NCBI GenBank assembly: GCA_027490305.1
Contig: JAIXYI010000011.1
Coordinates: 1 to 64,000, forward strand
Direction of reading: 5' to 3'
DNA: 64,000 bases
Origin: Flavobacteriaceae bacterium
GTDB lineage: Bacteria > Bacteroidota > Bacteroidia > Flavobacteriales > Flavobacteriaceae
Numbering within the stretch: the first letter of the stretch is position 1; every line of letters begins with the position of its first letter. The notes under the pieces were generated by a model. It searched no databases. It had not been told where the DNA came from and saw only the letters and a program-made list of their open reading frames with translations. The position numbers were made by a program, and so were the translations under genes. Of this stretch, positions 44,947-52,504 are shown piece by piece.

Positions 44947-45615
44947 ATGAAACGAATCTATTTATTGTTAGCGTTGCTGTCGCTCCCCGCCTTTTCGCAG
45001 GAGGTCAGCCGTGAAGTGGGTGCTTTTGATAAAGTAAGTGCCTTTGACCAGATCGATGTGCTATTGATCCCGTCGGATGAAAACAAAGTGATAGTGAACG
45101 GAAAGGAGGCGGAAAAGGTAGAGATCGTCAATAAGAACGGCGAACTCAAGATCCGGATGCCTCTTGGTCGTCTATTGGCCGGTGATGCGATTTCCGCTAC
45201 GGTCTTCTACACCAAACTGGAAGCCGTGGAAGCCAATGAAGGTTCCCGGATTGCCTGCCAAAAGCCAGTTGAAACAACGCTTTTCGAGGTCGAAGCCAAA
45301 GAAGGTAGCGAAGTGCGAATGGTGCTCAACGTCGGGAAACTGAACGTAAAAGCGTCTGGTGGGGCCCGTGTATCGCTTGATGGTACGGCTACTAACCAGG
45401 AAGTCATTGTCAATTCAGGTGCGGAATACAAAGGCTCAAAGCTTGTAACCGGACAAACGGTCGTGACCGCGAATGCCGGCGGCAATGCCGATGTGAACGC
45501 ATCGGAATTGGTAGAAGCGAAAGTACGCGCCGGTGGCAATATCCGTATTTTCGGTCATCCACGCCGGGTGGAAGAGAAGACGGTCATCGGTGGTACGATT
45601 GTTCGAATGGACTAA
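44947..45615 (+). CDS. Head GIN domain (DUF2807) secreted protein
   Basis: A 222-residue protein with a clear signal peptide (MKRIYLLLALLSLPAFSQ, cleavage about residue 18). The rest is a right-handed beta-helix-like repeat, with KVSAFDQIDVLLI at the start, VEANEGSRIACQ, VKASGGARVSLDG and VTANAGGNADVNASEL, which fits DUF2807. It is probably periplasmic or outer-membrane exposed; function unknown. The start at 44947 is set by the signal peptide; an upstream GTG-type frame is unlikely. A terminator follows at 45639. Confidence 0.8.
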   Translation: MKRIYLLLALLSLPAFSQEVSREVGAFDKVSAFDQIDVLLIPSDENKVIVNGKEAEKVEIVNKNGELKIRMPLGRLLAGDAISATVFYTKLEAVEANEGSRIACQKPVETTLFEVEAKEGSEVRMVLNVGKLNVKASGGARVSLDGTATNQEVIVNSGAEYKGSKLVTGQTVVTANAGGNADVNASELVEAKVRAGGNIRIFGHPRRVEEKTVIGGTIVRMD

Positions 45616-45638
45616 TCACCGGAATCGAAATATAAGGA

Positions 45639-45661
45639 AGGCCCTCAACGGGGTCTTTTTT
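45639..45661 (+). terminator. Intrinsic terminator after the DUF2807 gene
   Basis: AGGCCC at 45639-45644 pairs with GGGTCT at 45651-45656 (one G-U pair) around a 6-base loop, followed by a run of T. Confidence 0.7.
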
Positions 45662-45714
45662 ATTGCGGATATGTGCCATTGATTGTTACATTTGTGTTTC
45701 GACCAGGTGTTACT

Positions 45715-46419
45715 ATGATGCAGGACATACTTTCGGCCATCCTTCCCGGTATCGTGTTGAGTTTCATGATCGGACCCGTTTTCTTCGTTTTGTTGGAAAC
45801 CAGTGTCGTGAAGGGAATCAAGGCCGCTATTATCTTTGATTTAGGCGTGATACTGGCGGATATTGTGTTCATCCTGATTGCTTATCTGGGAAGTTATCGT
45901 CTGATTGAGACAATCAAAGACGATCCGGCGTTGTTTATTTTCGGCGGGCTCGTATTGCTTTCCTATGGCATTATTACCTTCCTAAAGCACAAAAAAGGCT
46001 CTAAAAACCTTGATCCGGAGAATCCGGTAGAATTGGCACGCGCGAACTATTTCGGCTTGTTTGCGAAAGGATTTTTCCTGAATTTCATCAACGTCGGGGT
46101 GTTGGGTTTTTGGCTGATGGTGCTCTTAAGCATCGGGCCTGAACTCGAACTCAAACCGTCGCGGATGCTGGTGTTTTTTACCACGCTGATCTGCACGTAT
46201 TTCGTGGTTGATATCGGTAAGATCCTACTCGCCAAACAACTTCGGAACAAACTCAATCCGAAGAACATCTTGTTAATCAAGAACATTATCAGCCTGATCC
46301 TGGCTATTTCCGGTGCGGTATTATTGGCAAAAGGACTCTTCCCGAAACAGACACGTATTGTGGATGAAGTCGTCAATAAAATCGAACAACGCGCCGATTC
46401 CCTTAACCGAAAACCATAA
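45715..46419 (+). CDS. LysE family transporter
   Basis: A 234-residue membrane protein with six hydrophobic helices. The N-terminus ILPGIVLSFMIGPVFFVLLETSVVKG carries the conserved GPVFF motif of the LysE/RhtB exporters of amino acids and metabolites; the substrate is unknown. A C-terminal soluble tail of about 25 residues follows the last helix. The start is one of the twin ATGs at 45715 and 45718; the upstream open frame reads into the terminator region. Confidence 0.85.
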   Translation: MMQDILSAILPGIVLSFMIGPVFFVLLETSVVKGIKAAIIFDLGVILADIVFILIAYLGSYRLIETIKDDPALFIFGGLVLLSYGIITFLKHKKGSKNLDPENPVELARANYFGLFAKGFFLNFINVGVLGFWLMVLLSIGPELELKPSRMLVFFTTLICTYFVVDIGKILLAKQLRNKLNPKNILLIKNIISLILAISGAVLLAKGLFPKQTRIVDEVVNKIEQRADSLNRKP

Positions 46420-46420
46420 A

Positions 46421-46445
46421 AAAACCTCCCGTTACAGGAGGTTTT
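46421..46445. terminator. Bidirectional terminator between the LysE gene and tRNA-Cys
   Basis: AAAACCTCC at 46421-46429 pairs perfectly with GGAGGTTTT at 46437-46445 across a 7-base loop, flanked by A and T runs. It can end the LysE transcript and also the leftward tRNA transcript, whose encoded CCA end abuts it at 46445. Confidence 0.85.
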
Positions 46446-46518
46446 GGAGGCATCGAGCGGATTCGAACCGCTGTAGGAGCTTTTGCAGAGCCCAGCCTAG
46501 CCACTCGGCCACGACGCC
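46445..46518 (-). tRNA. tRNA-Cys (anticodon GCA)
   Basis: The minus strand folds into a full cloverleaf: acceptor GGCGTCG pairs with CGATGCC, the D arm is GCC/GGC, the anticodon stem GGGCT/AGCTC has the loop CTGCAAA with anticodon GCA (plus-strand 46484-46486), and the T arm is AGCGG-TTCGAAT-CCGCT. The discriminator base is U73, as expected for tRNA-Cys, and the CCA end is encoded. The structural gene without CCA is 46448-46518. Confidence 0.95.
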
Positions 46519-46611
46519 ATGATTTGAATGGACGGCAAATCTAACCAATTTTATCGGAAAAGGGAAAGAAAGCGCAAAAAAATAGCCATTCTGTTGGCGG
46601 AAACGCGCGTT

Positions 46612-46971
46612 TTACGACCTAAATTCTTCTAATTCAACGGCCACCGATGCGACGTCGCCACCGATGGGCGGATTGAGTTTTGCAACGGAAAGGCGTATGG
46701 TGGAAATTTCGGGTTTGTCGGCAAAAATCCGGCTGACAATGCGGTGGGCCACATGCTCAAGTAACTTGGCACGAATAGCCATTTCCTCGATGATTACGCG
46801 ATTGAGGTAAACATAATCGACGGTGTCGGCCAGTTCATCCGTGAGTTTTGCCTTGCGTAAATCGGCTTTTACTTCAAGGTCAACACGGTAATCCGATCCG
46901 ATGCGGCTTTCTTCTTCGAGGCAGCCGTGGAAGCTGAAGGTGCGGACGTTGGTGAGTCGTATAATTCCCAT
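46612..46971 (-). CDS. folB: Dihydroneopterin aldolase
   Basis: A 119-residue folate-pathway enzyme that cleaves 7,8-dihydroneopterin to 6-hydroxymethyl-dihydropterin and glycolaldehyde. The N-terminus has VRTFSFHGCLEEESRIG, where FHGCLEEE carries the family-type catalytic region, then TVDYVYLNRVIIEEM, LLEHVAHRIVSRIF and the C-terminal KLNPPIGGDVASVAVELE. The start at 46971 (MGIIRLTNVRTF) is chosen by family length. Confidence 0.9.
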   Translation of the reverse strand: MGIIRLTNVRTFSFHGCLEEESRIGSDYRVDLEVKADLRKAKLTDELADTVDYVYLNRVIIEEMAIRAKLLEHVAHRIVSRIFADKPEISTIRLSVAKLNPPIGGDVASVAVELEEFRS

Positions 46972-47028
46972 AGATACAAAGGTATCAAATCTGCCCATTC
47001 TGCGCTTCTTCCTGATAAAGGATACGCC

Positions 47029-47057
47029 TTGAACTAACGACTTCTTTACTACCTTTG
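47029..47057 (+). promoter_or_regulatory. Bacteroidota-type promoter for glnS
   Basis: TTG at 47029-47031 and TACCTTTG at 47050-47057 are separated by 18 bases, matching the TTG / TAnnTTTG promoter. Transcription would begin near 47063, about 12 bases before the glnS ATG. Confidence 0.65.
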
Positions 47058-47074
47058 CGCTTCAATATTTTAGT

Positions 47075-49171
47075 ATGGCCACTGAAGAACGTTCCCTGAA
47101 TTTCATCGAACAAATCATAGAGGAAGACGTGCGAAACGGCATGCCGCAAAACAAACTGCGGTTTCGTTTTCCGCCCGAACCCAACGGCTACCTGCACATC
47201 GGGCACGCCAGCGCAATCGCGTTGAATTTTGGTTTGGGTATTCATTACAAAGCGCCGGTGAACCTGCGTTTCGACGACACCAATCCGGCGAAGGAAGAGC
47301 AGGAATATGTAGATGCCATCAAGCGCGATGTGCAATGGCTGGGCTACCAGTGGGCTGAGGAGTGCTATGCATCTGACTACTTCCAACAGTTATATGATTG
47401 GGCGGTGGTGTTCATTAAAAACGGAAAAGCCTACGTCGACAGCCAGTCGTCTGAGGCGATGGCCGAACAGAAAGGAACTCCCACCACACCCGGCGTCAAC
47501 AGTCCGTTTCGGGATCGGTCGGTAGAAGAAAACCTCGACCTCTTTGAGCGTATGAAGAAAGGGGAGTTTGAGGAAGGAACACACATCCTGCGGGCCAAAA
47601 TCGACATGGCCTCACCGAATATGCTGATGCGCGATCCGATCATGTACCGCATCCTGCACAAACACCATCACCGCACTGGAAATGACTGGTGTATCTACCC
47701 GATGTATGACTGGGCACACGGCGAGAGCGATTACCTCGAACAGGTGTCGCATTCGTTTTGTACGCTTGAATTCCTGCCGCACCGCGAACTCTACGACTGG
47801 TTCCTTGACCAGATATATGACACCACTAAAGTGCGTCCGAAACAACGCGAATTTGCCCGTCGTAACCTGAGCCATACCGTGGTCAGTAAACGGAAATTGC
47901 TACAATTGGTAAACGAAGGGCATGTGAAAGGATGGGACGATCCGCGGATGTCGACCATATCCGGTCTGCGCCGTCGCGGGTATACGCCGGCTTCGTTGCG
48001 CAACTTTGCCCAGATGATCGGCATCGCGAAGCGTGATAACCTGATCGATGTGTCGACATTGGAATTCTGTATACGCGAAGACCTGAATAAAACAGCACCT
48101 CGTGTGATGGCGGTGATCGATCCGGTGAAGCTCGTGATCGTGAATTATCCGGAAGGAAAAGAGGAATGGCTGGAAGCGGAAAACAACCCCGAAGATGCCG
48201 CAGCCGGTTTCCGGAAAGTGCCGTTTTCACGTGAAATGTATATTGAACGGGAGGACTTCCTTGAAGAGGCACCGCCCAAGTATTTCCGTCTGAGTATCGG
48301 AAGGGAAGTACGTTTGAAAAATGCCTATATCATTAAAGGTGAAGCGGTTGTGAAAGATTCGGAAGGAAACATCACCGAAATTCATGCCACCTATGACCCG
48401 GACAGTCTGTCGGGAAGCGGCACCGAAGCCAGCGAGCGTAAGGTGTCGGGCACGTTGCATTGGGTGTCGGTGGCGCATGCACTTCCAGCCGAGATCCGTT
48501 TGTACGATCGTTTGTTTGTGGATGAGGCACCCGATTCGCATAAAGAGCGTAATTTCCTCGACTTCGTAAACCCGGAATCGTTGAAAATCAGCACCGGTTT
48601 TGTAGAGCCCAGCCTGGAAGATGCCCAACCGGAAGCGCGTTTCCAGTTCCAACGATTGGGATATTTCGTAGTCGATAAAGACAGTCAGCCCGGCGCCTTG
48701 GTATTCAATAAAACCGTCGGTTTGAAGGATACCTGGGAAGAAAAAGGCAAGAAAGAAGAGAACGCCATCAACAACTCGCTTAAGGAAATCAACCGTTATT
48801 TCAAGGCAACTACGGCCGACGAGCGTATGGTGGTAGAGCGTGCGGTGGGCGAGTATATTGCATCGGTATCGAACTTCAGCCTCTTGCAGAACTCGCTTCG
48901 GAAGAACGTAAACAATAACAAGGCCTCTTTGTTGTTTGCCAACTGGCTCTTGAAATATAGCACCGTTTTGAAACCGAAAGACGTCGATGCAGAGGTGATG
49001 GAAAAGTTATATGGCTTTTCCCTGAAAAGTGAATCGCCGTTTGTTCGGTTGGAAGCCATCCAAAACCTAAAAGGGGATGCCCTTTACTTCGAATCGTTCC
49101 AACCGCGTTTCGACGAGTTGAAGCAACAGGAAAAAAACGAAGAGGTGCTCGCGCTGTTGGCGACGATTTAG
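47075..49171 (+). CDS. glnS: Glutamine-tRNA ligase with C-terminal extension
   Basis: A class I aminoacyl-tRNA synthetase that charges tRNA-Gln. The catalytic motifs are PPEPNGYLHIGHASAI (HIGH, residues about 30-45) and VVSKRKLLQLV (KMSKS-type, about residues 269-279). The 698-residue length exceeds the usual 550 of GlnRS by about 140 residues. In Bacteroidota such enzymes are often fused to a YqeY domain; the extension here (about 560-698, AINNSLKEINRYFKA... to the end) fits that position but I cannot confirm the fold. A terminator follows. Confidence 0.92.
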   Translation: MATEERSLNFIEQIIEEDVRNGMPQNKLRFRFPPEPNGYLHIGHASAIALNFGLGIHYKAPVNLRFDDTNPAKEEQEYVDAIKRDVQWLGYQWAEECYASDYFQQLYDWAVVFIKNGKAYVDSQSSEAMAEQKGTPTTPGVNSPFRDRSVEENLDLFERMKKGEFEEGTHILRAKIDMASPNMLMRDPIMYRILHKHHHRTGNDWCIYPMYDWAHGESDYLEQVSHSFCTLEFLPHRELYDWFLDQIYDTTKVRPKQREFARRNLSHTVVSKRKLLQLVNEGHVKGWDDPRMSTISGLRRRGYTPASLRNFAQMIGIAKRDNLIDVSTLEFCIREDLNKTAPRVMAVIDPVKLVIVNYPEGKEEWLEAENNPEDAAAGFRKVPFSREMYIEREDFLEEAPPKYFRLSIGREVRLKNAYIIKGEAVVKDSEGNITEIHATYDPDSLSGSGTEASERKVSGTLHWVSVAHALPAEIRLYDRLFVDEAPDSHKERNFLDFVNPESLKISTGFVEPSLEDAQPEARFQFQRLGYFVVDKDSQPGALVFNKTVGLKDTWEEKGKKEENAINNSLKEINRYFKATTADERMVVERAVGEYIASVSNFSLLQNSLRKNVNNNKASLLFANWLLKYSTVLKPKDVDAEVMEKLYGFSLKSESPFVRLEAIQNLKGDALYFESFQPRFDELKQQEKNEEVLALLATI

Positions 49172-49193
49172 TTCTATAGATGAAAATTATCGA

Positions 49194-49220
49194 AAAGGAA
49201 GGGCTTAACACCCTTCCTTT
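49194..49220 (+). terminator. Intrinsic terminator after glnS
   Basis: AAAGGAAGGG at 49194-49203 pairs perfectly with CCCTTCCTTT at 49211-49220 around a 7-base loop. The gap downstream also holds an AT stem, TTTTTTAAAT (49280-49289) with ATTTAAAAAA (49302-49311), of unknown meaning; otherwise 49221-49449 shows nothing. Confidence 0.85.
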
Positions 49221-49449
49221 ATTATTTTAAAAAACTATCAAAACAGTATTTTTAATAGATACTACTTACTAAAAGTGGCTTTTTTAAATAAACGGAGAGC
49301 CATTTAAAAAAACGGGCAAGGTGAATTCCTTTCCACCACCACAATCGTTTCTTAGAATGCGTTATTTTCATTTTTGAGGTTTAACGGCGTCTTAACGGCA
49401 CGGTTGGCGTAAAAAATGTAACTTTAGGTTCAACTTTAAATACAAAGCC

Positions 49450-49779
49450 ATGTCAAAGAACAGTTCGAACCTCCTTATCGCACTTTTGACAGGTGTCGCA
49501 CTCGGTGCTGCCGCCGGAATTCTGTTTGCTCCTGACAAAGGATCAAAAACCCGTGGAAAAATTCGCGACGGTATCAAAGATGGAAAAAAAGCGCTCGACG
49601 ATACATACGATGAACTTTACGAAAGGCTGAAGGACCAGTTCAAAGGTGATTCGAAAGACTTCACCCAATCATTCGATGATCTCGTGTCAAAAGCCGATGT
49701 GAAGGCGGAAGAAGTCATTGAGGCGCTCGAGCAAAAACTGAAGCAGTTGAAACAAAGCGTCACCGCGTCGAAAAACTAA
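49450..49779 (+). CDS. YtxH domain-containing protein
   Basis: A 109-residue protein with one N-terminal glycine-rich membrane helix (LLIALLTGVALGAAAGILFAP, residues about 8-28), followed by KGSKTRGKIRDGIKDGKKAL, the YtxH signature, and a charged amphipathic/coiled C-terminus. Members are common general-stress or envelope proteins of unknown exact role. It is a single-gene unit ending in a terminator. Confidence 0.85.
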   Translation: MSKNSSNLLIALLTGVALGAAAGILFAPDKGSKTRGKIRDGIKDGKKALDDTYDELYERLKDQFKGDSKDFTQSFDDLVSKADVKAEEVIEALEQKLKQLKQSVTASKN

Positions 49780-49784
49780 AAAAG

Positions 49785-49809
49785 AAAAGAGGCCCATCGG
49801 ACCTCTTTT
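49785..49809. terminator. Terminator between the ytxH-like and SPFH genes
   Basis: AAAAGAGG at 49785-49792 pairs with CCTCTTTT at 49802-49809, the loop being extended by an inner CC/GG. A and T runs on both sides suit the two convergent genes. Confidence 0.8.
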
Positions 49810-49813
49810 TTAG

Positions 49814-50788
49814 TTAAGCGTGTTGCTCATCTTCGTGCGGACGTTCGCCGGAGTCTGATGATTTAGGCTTTCTTGCTTTGGTGGCCTTCATCATTTCGCC
49901 CACCTGGTTCGATGCCGCAAACGATGCGACCATGTTGTTCAGCATGTCGGTGGCCGCTTGTGGTGAGTTCGGCAACAGGATCAGGTTCGAGTTCGTATCC
50001 GAACCAATTTGCTGCAAGGTGTCGTAGTGTTGTGTAACGACGATGAGGGAAGACGCTTCCTGCGAATTGATCCCTACATTGTTCAGAATTTCCACGCTTT
50101 CCACGAGTCCGCGCGCAATTTCCCGACGCTGGTCGGCAATACCTTGTCCCTGAAGACGCTTGCTTTCAGCTTCTGCCTTTGCTTTGGCCACAATGCGGAT
50201 ACGGGCTGATTCCGCCTCAAACTCCGTCGCCGTTTTCTCGCGATCGGCCGCGTTGATTCGGTTCATCGCGTTTTTCACCTGGATGTCCGGATCGATATCC
50301 GTTACCAGCGTGTTGATAATGTCGTACCCATAGGTGGTCATCGCTTCGTTCAATTCGCGTTTTACCGCGATGGCGATGTCGTCTTTGCGTTCGAACACAT
50401 CATCCAGTTTCAATTTCGGTACCTCGGCGCGCACCACGTCGAAAACGTAGGCCGTGATCTGGTCATGTGGGTATTCGAGCTTGTAAAACGCATCGTATAC
50501 CTTTTCCTGGATGACCTTGAACTGCACCGAGACTTTCATTTTCACAAAGACGTTGTCGCGTGTCTTGGTTTCGATCACGACATCCAACTGCTGGATCCGG
50601 AGGTTTACGCGTCCGGCGAGACGGTCGATGATCGGTATCTTGAGTTGCAATCCTGAATTCCGCACACTCTGGAACTTCCCAAAGCGTTCAATAATAACAG
50701 ACGACTGTTGCTTTACGGTAAAGAAACACGAAAAGAAAATGACGAGGCCGATGATTAAGGCCACGATAAGCGGAATAGGAAAATCCAT
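49814..50788 (-). CDS. SPFH/Band 7 (stomatin-like) membrane protein
   Basis: A 324-residue protein with one N-terminal membrane helix (residues about 5-23) and the Band 7 domain: VKQQSSVIIERFGKF, IPIIDRLAGRVNLRIQQLDV, TRDNVFVKMKVSVQF and DVVRAEVPKLKLDDVF. A long Ala/Glu/Arg-rich coiled-coil segment follows (EFEAESARIRIVAKAKAEAE), typical of QmcA/stomatin-type proteins. Such proteins scaffold membrane domains and can regulate FtsH-type proteases. No NfeD partner is adjacent. Confidence 0.88.
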   Translation of the reverse strand: MDFPIPLIVALIIGLVIFFSCFFTVKQQSSVIIERFGKFQSVRNSGLQLKIPIIDRLAGRVNLRIQQLDVVIETKTRDNVFVKMKVSVQFKVIQEKVYDAFYKLEYPHDQITAYVFDVVRAEVPKLKLDDVFERKDDIAIAVKRELNEAMTTYGYDIINTLVTDIDPDIQVKNAMNRINAADREKTATEFEAESARIRIVAKAKAEAESKRLQGQGIADQRREIARGLVESVEILNNVGINSQEASSLIVVTQHYDTLQQIGSDTNSNLILLPNSPQAATDMLNNMVASFAASNQVGEMMKATKARKPKSSDSGERPHEDEQHA

Positions 50789-50859
50789 TTTGTCTGATTT
50801 AAGGTTAACGGTGTTTATACGCGCCCTTCAGACAAAAGTTACAAAATGACGTTTCGCGG

Positions 50860-52374
50860 TTACGATTCCGACCCGAAGTATTCCACGGCAGCCCTTATGC
50901 GGCGCAGGGTTTCCTCTTTTCCAATAACTTCCGCAATATCGAACAGGTGCGGGCCTTTCAACGCGCCCACCAGGCTCAAACGGAAGGGTTGCATGATTTT
51001 GCCCATGCCGATTTCATGTTGGGCCATCCAGTCTTTGATGGTCGCTTCCAGCGTCGCAGAGGTGAAGTCAGCTACCGACTCGATTACCTCCGCCAAACGT
51101 TCCATCAACGGAGACGTGTCGTCTTTCCAGTTCTTCGCTGCTTTTTCATCGTAGGCGTTCGGTGCCTCGAAGAAGTAGGAGGAGAGTTCCCACAGATCCG
51201 ATACGAAATCCGCACGTTCTTTTACCAGTGATACGATGCGTGCGACCGTACCGAAGTCGGCGGCAATTCCTTTCGCATACAACACAGGCGCAAAGGCTTT
51301 GGCGAGCGTGTCGTCGTCCTGGCGGATGAGGTATTGGTGGTTGAACCATTTGTTTTTCTCCGGATCAAACTTCGCGCCGGCTTTGTGCACGCGTGACAGA
51401 TCAAAAACGTCGGCAAGTTCGTCAAGCGAGAAGAGTTCCTTATCCGTGCCATCATTCCAACCCAATAAAGCGAGGAAATTGACAACGGCTTCCGGAAAAT
51501 AACCCGCTTCACGATAGCCTGACGATACGCCGTCAGCACTTGTCCATTCGAGCGGAAATACCGGGAATCCCATTTTGTCGCCGTCGCGTTTCGACAGCTT
51601 GCCATTCCCGATGGGTTTCAGGATGAGCGGTAAGTGGGCGAATTCCGGTGCCTCCCAACCGAAGGCTTTGTAAAGCAGGTGATGGAGTGGGAGGGAAGGA
51701 AGCCATTCCTCACCGCGGATCACGTGCGACGTTTCCATGAGGTGGTCGTCTACCACGTTCGCGAGGTGGTAGGTCGGCATCCCATCGGATTTGAACAGTA
51801 CTTTATCATCCAGCAGGTTGGTATCGAATTTCACATCCCCACGGATGAGGTCGTGCAGTTCGAGTACTTCGTTTACGGGTGTTTTAAAGCGTACGACGTA
51901 CTCTTCGGAAGCGATGCGTTTTGCCGCCTCTTCCGGGGTAAGTCGCAGCGACGTATCGAGTTTCTCGCGGTTGTGCCAGTTGTAGATGAAGGTTTTTCCG
52001 TCTGCCTCGTGCTGTTTGCGGTGCGCGTCGAGTGCCTCGGCCGTGTCGAATGCGTAATACGCCCATCCGGAATCGAGCAGTTGCTGCACGTAGCCACGAT
52101 AGAGTTCCTTTCGCTCGCTTTGGCGATACGGGCCGAACTTTTCATTCTTCCCAACGGTTTCACTCGGCGCAATGCCCAACCATTCAAGCGCTTCGAAGAT
52201 ATACGATTCCGCACCCGGAACAAACCGGCTTTGGTCGGTATCTTCAATACGGAGGTAGAAAACACCCCCGTGTTTCCGGGCGAAAAGGTAGTTGAAAAGG
52301 GCGGTGCGGACCCCTCCGATGTGGAGTGGGCCGGTGGGACTTGGCGCAAAGCGAACGCGTACCGGTCGGTTCAT
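50860..52374 (-). CDS. gltX: Glutamate-tRNA ligase
   Basis: A 504-residue class I synthetase charging tRNA-Glu. The N-terminus has RVRFAPSPTGPLHIGGVRTALFNYL (HIGH-type motif) and FYLRIEDTDQSR. The KMSKS-type motif is KLSKRDGDKMG near residue 263, and the anticodon-binding helical domain ends the protein. Length is normal. The start at 52374 (MNRPVRV) is chosen by family, and a promoter lies just upstream. Confidence 0.94.
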   Translation of the reverse strand: MNRPVRVRFAPSPTGPLHIGGVRTALFNYLFARKHGGVFYLRIEDTDQSRFVPGAESYIFEALEWLGIAPSETVGKNEKFGPYRQSERKELYRGYVQQLLDSGWAYYAFDTAEALDAHRKQHEADGKTFIYNWHNREKLDTSLRLTPEEAAKRIASEEYVVRFKTPVNEVLELHDLIRGDVKFDTNLLDDKVLFKSDGMPTYHLANVVDDHLMETSHVIRGEEWLPSLPLHHLLYKAFGWEAPEFAHLPLILKPIGNGKLSKRDGDKMGFPVFPLEWTSADGVSSGYREAGYFPEAVVNFLALLGWNDGTDKELFSLDELADVFDLSRVHKAGAKFDPEKNKWFNHQYLIRQDDDTLAKAFAPVLYAKGIAADFGTVARIVSLVKERADFVSDLWELSSYFFEAPNAYDEKAAKNWKDDTSPLMERLAEVIESVADFTSATLEATIKDWMAQHEIGMGKIMQPFRLSLVGALKGPHLFDIAEVIGKEETLRRIRAAVEYFGSES

Positions 52375-52390
52375 GACTCGAAAATTTCGG

Positions 52391-52422
52391 CAAAGATACA
52401 ACAAAGGCATGGGCATGGACAA
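52391..52422 (-). promoter_or_regulatory. Promoter for gltX
   Basis: On the minus strand TTG (plus 52420-52422) is followed after 21 bases by TATCTTTG (plus 52391-52398), 16 bases before the gltX start. It lies inside the 5' open frame of the DUF4175 gene, which favours a later start for that gene. Confidence 0.6.
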
Positions 52423-52504
52423 CGCAGGCGATAGGGAGAAGTTTAACACTTACTTTCCGGCGCAATTGTTACTTTTATCAGTTATTAACAATGTGAACCG
52501 CACG

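Noticed and set aside
48223..48238. TTTCACGTGAAA palindrome in glnS as a fourth parS site
   Set aside because: Only 12 of 16 consensus positions match and the codons encode a conserved GlnRS segment, so it may be chance.
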